This document shows positions 55,045 to 64,000 of a stretch of DNA of 64,000 bases, piece by piece (within the stretch, counting starts at the first letter, position 1; each line of letters opens with the position of its first letter). Position numbers and translations under genes: made by a program. The stretch is taken from contig CM057230.1 in NCBI GenBank assembly GCA_029891385.1, forward strand, positions 49,827,414 to 49,891,413, given 5' to 3'. This stretch comes from Erythroxylum novogranatense. Taxonomy: Eukaryota > Streptophyta > Magnoliopsida > Malpighiales > Erythroxylaceae. The notes under the pieces are model-generated. The model was not told the DNA's origin. It made no database searches and worked only from the letters and a program-made list of their open reading frames with translations.

Positions 55045-56847
55045 CCGTGAACTTATGAGAGTCCTTAACGGAGCTCCAATGCCACTAGCGGACAGGCGGG
55101 CGAAGCCTAGACAAGTGCACTTGACCCTCTTATGGGACCTAACCAAACTCACATAACAGACATTTCATACTTGAAAATCGGATTTTCCCGAAGGCACATT
55201 TCGAAAATTTCAATTTTCATATCATGTCATATTTCATACAAATGTCATTCACAATTCATCAAACAATTTCATAACAATCAAATTCATATACAATTTATCA
55301 TACACAAATAAGGAATGCAACAATTTTGCAATTTCCAAATCATTCAAACACAATGCCATTCATGATGTCACACAAATTCACAACTTAAATTCTCCATCAA
55401 TCAAACACAATGAATTCAAACAATTTTGTAATTTTTTAAATCATTCCAAAAGATGAATTTAATCATTCGAGAATAACAATTTAAAAACTTTTTTTTAAAC
55501 CCACAATTAGCTTATAACTCAAATTATAAACATGGTACCCACCTCATTTCTATGCTTGTAACTTGTCCAAAGCATCAATTTCTCCATTGCCTCACTTAAA
55601 TTCCCTAATTCATGACAAAATCCCTAATTAATAAACACCCAAATTAAACATCACATAAGGCATAATCACCAAAAATTAACTTTAGAAAACACAAACCCAT
55701 AACATTATTAAGCCATCTAAACTAAAATCCCTTTATAAATTCAAAGATCAAAATCTTCTCTTACCTTAAATCTTCTCCAATTTCAAAATTTCTTAGCTCA
55801 TATTGGAGCTCTCATCTTCTTCCATCTTTTTCCCTCTTGGAGCATCTCTAAAATCTTTCTTGAAAACCTATAAAAATCGAAACCTAGCATATTGTTCTTC
55901 TTCTCCTTTCTTTCCACTGAAAGCTTTCCCTCTTCTCTCTTCTTTCTTCTTTCTTTTCTTTCTAACTTAAACAAATTCGTGCTTCTCCTCTTATGAAAAG
56001 ACAGCCCACTCTTCTTGCATTTAATGAATGTAAAATGACCATTATGTCCTTACATATATGCCTTATAACTTAAAACCTTAAGTGTTCTTCCAAGTTTGCC
56101 CCTAAAATTCATTTTCAACATTTTAATTCAATTTCCATCCGAAAATTGACATTCTTAGAGACTCAATTGAAACTTATGTTCTTCAGAACATTTGTAGCCC
56201 TATTTCTCTAGTTTAATCCAAATTAAGAATCACCTCATTTGGATGACTAGAGCAAAAGTTATGGCCAAAATACTTTCAACTCTTACTAATCCAAGACTAA
56301 ATATTAAACCCAACTTCAATTCAGAAATTGAAAGTCTTAGAGGCTAAATTGAAATTTGATTCCTCTTATTACTTGTAGCCCCATGTCTCTATTTTATTTT
56401 GCAATATGACATACTTTAAGGCGATAAAAAGCTCTCAACAGAAGATACAAGATGCATGAAGATCTTTTTATCAAATTCTTCCTAAATCAAGCCAGAAAAA
56501 TTCACAAAGGTTTTCAGCTCAAAAATGTCAACTCTGCTACTATTCATCCCAGAAAGTCAAACTTGCAATTCCCTAAAATTTAACACTTTCATTATCCATT
56601 TCTTGCTTTTTAACTCCATTTAAAGCAATTTATTCACTATCAATTCCATTTAAACTCAAAACACCATTTTAGGTCATAATTAATCATAAACATCAATAAC
56701 AAAAGCATATTTCACCTATCTTAATCTCATATAACAATTTACATTCTTAAATTTTCTTTTTCTTTTCACATAAATAAATTCACCACAAATTTTTCATCTA
56801 ATGTCAATTTATCCTTCAAACTTTCAAGAAAAGTTCAGGGTCCAACA

Positions 56848-58440
56848 GTAACCAATGCCAAAAAATTATATACCTTAAAATATTGAATTGCCAAAATCTC
56901 ATACAAAATCTCAACCTTAGGTTGTGCAGGCACCTACAATTGAACAAAAGAAATTACTGGAGCACTTGAAGTATGTATTTTTTAGAGAACGAGAAACACT
57001 CTAGGTAATCATAGCAAAGAATCTAACCAAGCTTTAAGAGGAAAACCTCATTCAAGTGCTTAAGGACCACACCACAGCTATAAGGTGGACCATAGCTAAC
57101 ATTAAAGGTGTTAGTCTTTCGACATGCATGCACCGAATTCTCTTAGAAGAAGGATCTAATCCATTAAGAGAATTACAAAGGAGATTGAATCCTCCGATGA
57201 TGGAAGTGGTGAAGATGGAGATTTTTAAGTTGCTTGATATTGGTATAATCTATCCAATTTCAAATAGTAAATAGGTTAGTCCAATCCGAGTGATACCGAA
57301 GAAGATTGGGATTATAGTGTTGAAAAGTGATAATAATGAGTCCCTACAAGAATTCAAATGGATGACGAGTATAGATTGATTATAGGAAGTTAAATGTTGA
57401 TACACGCAAGGGTCACTTTTCGCTCCCATTCATCTATCAAAAGCTTAAATGACTTCTGAAACGATCTCTCTTCTTTTCTATGGATATTCATGTTATAACT
57501 AAATTGTTATATCTCCTGAAGATCAAAAGAAAACAAACTTCACATGGCCATTTAGTACATTTTCCTATAAAAAATGCCTTTTGGACTTTACAATACCTCA
57601 GTTACCTTTTAGAGATGCATGGTAATTATTTTATCTGAATATGTTGAGCACATTATTGAGGTTTTTATGGATGATTTTATTGTCTATAGGGATTCATTTG
57701 ATGCTTGCTTAGATAATATGAATTGTTTACTTAAACAGTGCATCGAAACTAATTTTCTTCTAAATTTTGAAAAATGTCATTTTATGGTTGAACAAGGAAT
57801 AGTTTTAGGACAAGTAATTTCGTCTAAATGGATTAAGAATGATAAAGCTAAGATAGAAATTGTATGAAACTTACCCTATCCCACAAATGTTAGGGAGGTT
57901 CGTTCTTCTTAGCCATGTAAGTTTTTATTGTAGGTTTATCAAAGACTTTAACAAATATTTGTCATTCGATACAAAAGGATGTGCCATTTGAATTTGATGA
58001 GGGATGAAAGGAAGCTTTTGAAAAATTAAAGGAACTATTGACTTTGGCACTAATCATTCAACCACCTAAGTGGACTCAACCCTTTGAGATTATATGTGAT
58101 GCTAACAATTTTGTTGTGGGTGTTGTCCTTGGTTTAAAATGTGGCAAGATGACTCATGTCATTTGCTGCGCATCAAGAACTCTCAGTCTAGTATAATGTA
58201 ACTACTCCATCATGGAGACGGAGTTTTTAGTTATTTTGGTTACTTTAGATAAATTTAGACCTTATTTTCTTGGTTCTAAAGTCATTATATATTTTGATCA
58301 TGCAGTATTAAGGTATCTTTTATTGAAGAAGTAAGTGAAGTCAAAGCTTATTAGATGGATTCTCTTGTTCTATGAGTTTGATTTAGAGATCAAAGATAAG
58401 AGAGGTATAAAGAACTCAGTTGTGGACTACTTGAGTTGAG
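56848..58440 (+). pseudogene. Athila reverse transcriptase and RNase H
   Basis: It resumes the Athila pol after element 5. It reads LEHLKYVFF, IRWTIANIKGVSLSTCMHRI (57079-57138), RLNPPMMEVVKMEI and GIIYPIS (57184-57264). Next come decayed palm segments and VFMDDFIVYRDSFDACLDNM (57661-57720; catalytic MDD present), CHFMVEQGIVLG, then the RNase H: CDANNFVVGVVLG, YSIMETEFLVIL-type residues and [22 protein letters not shown] (about 58340-58410). About a dozen stops and shifts. The motif set is specific for Athila. Confidence 0.88.
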
Positions 58441-58790
58441 TTGCGAAGGAAAAGGATTCAATACCCTTACAAGAACTATTTTCGAATGAGCAATTACTAA
58501 CAATTTAAGATAAGATTCTATGCTATGTTGATATTGTAAACTATCTAGTGAATCATGAGATACCTAATGATTTGAGTAAAGCTAGACAAAATAAAATAAA
58601 GAGTGCTTCAAAATATTATTTATAGAATGATCGTCAATTAAGTAAGTGTTGTTTTGACCAAGTAATTAGGAGATGTGTGCATGGGCATAAATGTGATTCT
58701 ATTTTAAAGTATTGTCATTTATATGCTTATGGTGGTCATTTTGGGCCTAAAACAACTGTTAGGAAAATTCTTGAATATGGTTGAATCTCG
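58441..58790 (+). pseudogene. Athila integrase zinc-binding part, then truncated
   Basis: It reads DIVNYLVNHEIPNDL (58530-58574), DQVIRRCVHGHKCDSIL and KYCHLYAYGGHFGPKTTVRKIL (58657-58770), which holds the H-H-C-C metal site region. Pol then stops being recognisable at about 58790, where the CACTA remnant begins. No integrase core remains. Confidence 0.8.
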
Positions 58791-58799
58791 TAAGTAGGA

Positions 58800-59330
58800 A
58801 AATACTTAAATCTCATAAGTAGTAATATATGGAATGAATGTTTGTTTTCTTTTTTTAATTTTAGAATAAGATTCAAGAGTTATTAAAGAAGTCTATGTTT
58901 GAAGGGAATGAGCTTAGTTTAAAAGAGATTTGTGATATATTACTTAGTGCTCATTTTGACTATGTGAAAGGCCTTAACTATGATTCCCCTCAGTTTAAAA
59001 GAGATTTGTGATATATTACTTAGTGCTCATTTTGACTATGTGAAAGGCCTTGACTATGGCCCTGAGCCAAATGTTTCAACCTCTACATGTGAAGCAATAA
59101 TTAAAAACCTTTAAGAGGAAAATAAAAGGCTTAATTTTGTATTACAGCTAAAGTAATAAAGGGATAAGAAACTTAAGAAAAATATATTATTTAAAAGATA
59201 ACTTGGCTCAGATCGAGATAGAAATAAAGATGAAAGTGAAGAGTATTAATTTTTTCTCTTTTAGAAATAAAGATGAAAGTGAAGAGTATTAATTTTTTTC
59301 TCTTTTTTTATCACTTCCTTTATGTACTAT
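58800..59330 (+). pseudogene. CACTA (En/Spm) accessory transposase remnant, with two tandem duplications
   Basis: A short frame reads NELSLKEICDILLSAHFDYVKGL and, after the repeat, GLDYGPEPNVSTSTCEA, then EENKRLNFVLQL. The pattern 'LSEIC..VL..R..Y.KGLG.GP.P' followed by a short coiled coil is the C-terminal mark of plant CACTA tnpA-like proteins (Transposase_24 type). A 78-bp stretch is duplicated (58915-58976 and 58993-59054), and GAAATAAAGATGAAAGTG with its flank is duplicated near 59220 and 59264. Frames are broken. Identification rests on a short motif plus the neighbouring subterminal repeats. Confidence 0.55.
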
Positions 59331-59880
59331 AATTTAATTTAAATACTTTTTTCTCGAATTACAAAATTGATGAAGATGCAATGACGAATGATTGTGAGCA
59401 GTAAAGTTATATGGTATTTTCTTTAATTAGAGCCAAATACTTATTGTATCAATACTCACAATATTTTTAGTTCATTTTAACTAACCTTTTGGATGATTAT
59501 AGGTTCATGGATATAGACAATACTAGGTAGAATTTTAGGTTATGCTCTAATATTTTTGTAATTTGAGTATTTTCAATAGGTCGACATATTTTAAATTGTC
59601 AAGTGATCTTTTATTTATTATTTTGTATATAATAATTGCCCAAGTTGTCCTTAATATCTTTTATAGAACAAATGATCATCCTTTAATGTTATGTTTTTTG
59701 TTGGCATAATTTAATGATGTTTATATAATTTTACTTTATATATTCAATGCTTAACATTTTGAATTAAAAATATTTTATGATATAATTTTATAATAACAAG
59801 AAAATAATCCACAATAAAAATATGTCGAGATATTATATACTAAACATATTTTTCATTATCATCGATTAAAAACATAACAA
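59331..59880. other. AT-rich stretch, no gene seen
   Basis: It may be the 3' untranslated part of the CACTA remnant. Confidence 0.35.
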
Positions 59881-60300
59881 AAATGTATCAAATAACATTT
59901 GGCTATGTTATGAAAAGCTATAGTAAACAAAATTTGACTATGACAAAAAAAAACATAGCTAATACTATATAACTATAAAGAGAAAAACATAGCCAAAACT
60001 ATTGGCTACATTTTTTTTTATCAATCATTTGGAACAAATTCTCCCTGCCACATGCTAAAGAAAGGTAAGTCGGGAGAAAGGATTAATTTTTAGCTACGTT
60101 TTTATAATGATTTAGCTATAAATTTTTGTATAGCTAATACTTTTTATCTACAAGTTTTGGAAACATAACATATAATTTTCAGCTACGAGGAATTAATGAC
60201 TCTTTATAGGACAAAACAAAAATGTTCCAAATAACTATAGATGATGCTTTTTGAAACAACTGGCTACATTTCTTTTCATAGCCAATTTTCTACTTTATTA
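59881..60300. repeat. Subterminal-repeat-like cluster of a CACTA element
   Basis: Short motifs recur in both orientations: GGCTA(C/T)(A/G)TT (59900, 60002, 60260), ACATAGC(C/T)AA (59950-59990), TAGCTACG (60091), TAGCTA (60110, 60130), CAGCTACGA (60180) and CATAGCCAA (60275). Plant CACTA ends carry dense TAGC/GCTA-type subterminal repeats that bind tnpA. No CACTA...TAGTG terminus is visible. Confidence 0.5.
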
Positions 60301-60999
60301 TAATGTCTTATTATGATCAACAAGTCCTTTATATTATAATGTCTTATTATGATCAACAAAGCCTTATTCGACTAACCTAGTATTCAAACTTAACATAGTA
60401 AAGTTTCATAATATAAATTGAGCCACATAATCTAGGTGTTTTTGTCAAAAGAGAACAACCATCCACACCATACCTCGTATGGGCAAAATAATATAGAGGG
60501 TATTATTTTTAATACTGAAGAGGCAATAGCCAAATTCCGAGGATTTAGCTTATTCACAATTGTATTTTCTTAGAAAATTAGCACAATTTTACATCAAAAT
60601 CTTGGTTTGCAACTATTGAAGTATTAGATACTGCTTATAACAAATATTACCCTTTTGGTTATATAAGACTTTTTATCTTTTCATATGCTAGAAACTAAAT
60701 TGTCATATGACTTATCCCAAGAAGGTCATATATCGTTGTTCCAAATAAAAGCATACCCTCTATAACACTCAAAGCTTCACTGTAGTCAAGGTTCCTCTTG
60801 TGTCTTATTCCTACGATGTGAAGCTCTAGCCTACTTCTGCATGAAGCTCATGTACATCTAAACCCTTTTGCTTGGTCAAGTCTCTAATCTTGCAAACTTC
60901 TTTTCTATCTTCCCTTGTGACTATTGTACACTTTATCTGTTGGACAACATGGCAAACTCTTCACCTGACTTCTTATCTTTAACAAAGGCTTAACTTGCT
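60301..60999. other. AT-rich stretch, no gene assigned
   Basis: TATTATAATGTCTTATTATG is repeated in tandem near 60296-60356. The second half may be the LINE leader or a decayed ORF1 start. Confidence 0.4.
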
Positions 61000-61560
61000 C
61001 ATATGGCTTCTTCATCAGGTATCTCTATAGATTATCCTAAAATTTACCTCAAGCATTACATCCTAAAGCTAACCAACCTACTAGCATTAGGAAAAACATG
61101 GGTTTTCCAATGATAAAGTAGTGGAAACAAGCAAATTGGTGGGATTATGGTTTGCAGGACATGTTGGTGAATAGTGATGACATGATTTTCTTTAAATTCT
61201 CCTATAAAGATGTTGTGATAGAAATCTTTTAAGATGGACTTTAAGATGTACAAAACAAGTGACTACTACTTCAAGCATGGAGGTTAGGGATGAACATACA
61301 AAAATAAAATAAAAGAATATTCCAATATGGTTATGCATTCATAAAGTGCCTTTGGAGTATTGGACTATAAATAGTTTAAGCTATCTTGCAAGTTACATTG
61401 GCAAACCTATTTGCAAAGATCAAACCACTATAGAGATATTATATACTAGTAATCTCTATCAATTATTTACCTACTACAATTCCTATTTTCAAACTCAATG
61501 AATAATTTGATACTATGGAGGATACATTGAAATTTACATAAGATTAGAACTCAAAGCAAC
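61000..61560 (+). pseudogene. L1-type LINE ORF1 remnant (DUF4283 domain)
   Basis: ORF1 of plant L1 elements is an RNA-binding protein. Frames read NWWDYGLQDML, MIFFKFSYKDVVIE (61181-61225), then QAWRLGMNIQK (61272-61305). After a frameshift VPLEYWTINSLSYLASYIGKP follows (61349-61411). The run 'F(I/F)FKF..., W.PGM.., .LPLE.W....L..IAS.IGKP' is the DUF4283 signature. Many stops; no zinc knuckle is recognisable afterwards. Confidence 0.75.
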
Positions 61561-61640
61561 TAAACTCTAAAATGGAATGGCACCCTATTAGTAGGAGCTT
61601 CAAAATAGGTTTATTTCAAGAGCGGGTTGAACTTGACGAA

Positions 61641-61757
<117 letters not shown>

Positions 61758-62049
61758 ACAAATACTAAAAATGTTGAAACTCACGTTGATCCTTCCGATT
61801 CAATTGGTGAGAGTGAAAATAGAAATGATCGCACTTTACGTATGGAAAAACAATGTGTAACTGATGATGAAATAAGTAAGATAGATAATAATTGTTCTAC
61901 ACTTGTGATCAATGAAACTAATAAAAAGAAGTTGAGAAAACGCATAAGAGAATTAGAAAACTTCTATCACTGGTGTCAATGATAAAGGCTTTAAAGCTAG
62001 AGTGAAAAAGAAGGTCTTGTAGTAACAAAAAACCTCCTGCCACTGATAC

Positions 62050-62940
62050 TAAATCATGCCTGTTATAACATTGAATACCAGAGGAGTCAAAGCTCTTTCT
62101 AAAAAAAATTGCTTAATACTTCAATTTGGAGCACAACTAAAACACCTAATCCATAATCAAGTTAAATAAAATCCTTTTGTAGTTGCTTCAATCTTATTAG
62201 AAGGAGGTCATTAATCGCTCTCATCATCCGAATGGAAGAATCTTAGTTTACTATAATGGTCAATTAGTGGAAGTATTTACTACTAGTAGCTCAGATTAAG
62301 TGATTCGTGTTGAAGTTATATGAAAAGTCTATAAGAAATCCCATGTGGTTTCATTTATTTATGCTCACAATAATGCCTATAAAAGGTCTCAACTTTGGGA
62401 AAAACTCAGAAGGCTAGTAAGTAACATCTAGAGGCCTTGGCTACGAACTGGTGATTTAACACCATCATAATGTTTGAAGACTTAGAAGGAATGAATTATT
62501 CCAAATAGCCTTATTCTAAGCTAAGAAAATGTCTCATTGACATCTACATTTCTAATATCCCTCAAAGTGGCAACTTCTTTACTTAGATCAACAAACAGAA
62601 GGGTGCAAAATTTATCAGAAAAAAGCTGGATTGTAGCCTAACCAACTTGGAGTGCTTGCAAGACTTTCCAAACTGCTTTTCCATGTTCCATACATCAGGC
62701 CTATTGGGTTACTCTCTAATTATTACCCAAACTGAATATGTAAGTTTTAAGGCACCCTCAGATTTAACAATTTACTAACTAGCTTGGAAAGTTTTGATGA
62801 AATCATCTAGAAGGGAATTAGAGCTAAGGTAAGTGGCACTAAACAAATTATTTTTGTCACAAAAATGAAAATCATTCAAAGTCTCCTCAAACAACTACAC
62901 AAAAAATGATGGGAAACACTCAAATTTTATTATTAATTGC
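62050..62940 (+). pseudogene. L1-type LINE ORF2 remnant (endonuclease part only)
   Basis: ORF2 nicks the target and reverse transcribes from the nick. Frames read ITLNTRGVKAL (about 62066-62098), FIYAHNNAYKRSQLWEKLRRLVS (62354-62423), PWLRTGD (the GDFN Asp region), FFT*INKQKGAKFIRKKLDCSLTNLE (62575-62650), LQDFPNCFSMFHTSGL and SLIIT (corresponding to the SDHSP end), then a linker KVSGTKQIIFVTKMKI (62828-62875). This is the EEP-type endonuclease of plant L1 elements. The reverse transcriptase is absent, so the copy is broken beyond about 62940. Confidence 0.8.
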
Positions 62941-63526
62941 CAAAAAAAATTTAAATAATAAATCGGTCAGTTTCCTCTGTTTTTGATTTGGTTTTTACTT
63001 TTAACAATTACAAATAAAAACTAACTAGTTAAATAATAAGCTGGCTAGTTTCCTCTCACCTATTAACCAAATGCATCTGCGTCTTTGTCTCTTTCGATGC
63101 CCAAACACTATATCAGTATAGAAAGATGAGAACTGTATGTGATTAGCACTTGAGAAATCAATAGATTGTAGTGAAAATCAATCTAGAACCAAAATTGAGC
63201 AAATGGGTAGCTTAATTTGGCACCAAAAACTAGAACAAAAGCTCGAAACAAGTAGAGAGATTTCTTGGAGCACTAAATGCAATCTTCATTCCAATAGACT
63301 ATATAAGAGGGAGAGTTGAGTAAGAACAACAATCCACAATAACTTATCTTTCACCCATATCTTTAACAACACTCCGTCTCTATAAAATGATGATTGATGT
63401 AAGTAAATCTCATAACAAAAAGAAAGAAGGATCTAAAATCCACGTTATCTTCAATGAAATGAGAGGTATAAATGGCAGAAACAAAGTGTTAAGTCATTTA
63501 AATTGCATATATTTTGGGCGTAATTA
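62941..63526. other. No gene seen
   Basis: It holds a TATATAAGAGG at about 63302, which could be a promoter, but nothing downstream supports a gene. Confidence 0.35.
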
Positions 63527-64000
63527 TTGTTAAGGTGTTGAAATTATTATCCGAATTTGATGGAATTGCTCTATAATTGTTTACAGATGGTTTTCAACAC
63601 TCTAAGGACGAAAAAAGACCAAAAAGGCGCAAAAGAAAGAAAGAATTTTTAAAATCCCCAATCTGGCCAAAATTCAAAGATTAGGCGTGGGCACGCCTAA
63701 GGACAGAATTCTAAATCTGCAGATTTTCCAGAATTGGTTTCTAATTAAAACACAATCTTTCAAGATCCTCTTGCCCTCTTTTCAAGAAGACTTTCACATA
63801 AATTAGAAGACTACCTAATCTAGACGAAATCAAATCAAGATAATGAAGAGATTCACATCAATTAGGAGAAGGAGTGGTTGCCGCATATATATATATGTAT
63901 TATGCGAGTTGGAAGGATTCGGAGGTTTTAGGGTAGTTTTAGGTTAGGTTTCTTTGCTGCATTTTTCTGGGTTTATTGTTCTTTACATTCTGCATATTTT
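63527..64000 (+). mobile_element. Possible left part of another gypsy-type LTR, cut by the window end
   Basis: From TGTTAAGGTG the sequence resembles plant Athila/Tat LTR starts: an A/G-rich run (63605-63650), the block GGCGTGGGCACGCC (63685-63698, a GGCGTG/CACGCC palindrome), and a plausible leader from about 63890. No second copy is in the window, so this is weak. Confidence 0.35.

Larger units (their letters stand above)
53742..56847 (-). mobile_element. Solo LTR, element 5, 3106 bp
   Basis: It starts TGTTGGGACCCGATTTTG and ends AGGGTCCAACA, with the duplication GTAAC on both sides (53737-53741 and 56848-56852). No second LTR or primer site is inside. Its layout follows the element 3 LTR (hairpin pair at 54594-54657, the TTGGGT(C/T)GGTCC block at 54940, the CT-rich patch near 55880-55960). 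It is therefore related but diverged, and lies in the same orientation. It holds an (AT)n run. Confidence 0.92.

Overview
This window looks like heterochromatic, transposon-packed DNA from a flowering plant, probably a dicot. It is AT-rich and has no convincing host gene on either strand. It holds plant-type Ty3/gypsy lineages (Tat, Tekay, Athila), a hAT transposase with plant-type DUF659, a plant L1-type LINE, a CACTA remnant and tRNA-derived SINEs. The species cannot be named from the sequence alone. Protein assignments rest on recognising motifs and were not checked by database search. All coding remnants carry stops, frameshifts or insertions.

Layout. 1-1021: right part of a copia-type LTR, inserted in the 5' LTR of a decayed Tat element (to 11444). 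The Tat element has gag, protease, RT, two RNase H domains, integrase, a 74-bp tandem array, an antisense ORF and a 3' LTR. 11445-12066: five SINE pieces in alternating orientation. 12069-14190: hAT transposase pseudogene. 15090-15884 and 25183-25960: gag and RT of an old gypsy element, split by a 9.3-kb non-autonomous LTR element (15885-25182, TSD AAGGT). 26637-48970: a nearly full Tekay-type chromovirus on the minus strand (TSD TACAC), inserted in the LTR of an Athila element. Its RT is split by a 12.7-kb non-coding LTR element (31760-44469). The left LTR of that element is split in turn by a plus-strand 3.5-kb solo LTR (33044-36533, TSD ATTTT). 48976-58790: the rest of Athila (LTR, PBS, gag, protease, RT, RNase H, integrase start), interrupted by an LTR-like insert of about 1.5 kb and by a 3.1-kb solo LTR (53742-56847, TSD GTAAC). 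58800-60300: CACTA remnant. 61000-62940: LINE. 63527-64000: probable start of another LTR.

The nesting reads as a relative chronology four deep: Athila, then the Tekay element, then the large-LTR element, then the solo LTR.

The Tekay-type element and its non-autonomous relatives share an iMet primer-binding site, a similar polypurine tract and related LTR ends. The small elements could plausibly have been copied by proteins of the autonomous one.

The most interesting signal is in the LTRs. Short hairpins recur at matching places in five diverged LTR types with base-pair-preserving changes. The Tekay LTR also carries an array of seven mini-hairpins. These may be undescribed structured RNA modules of this family.
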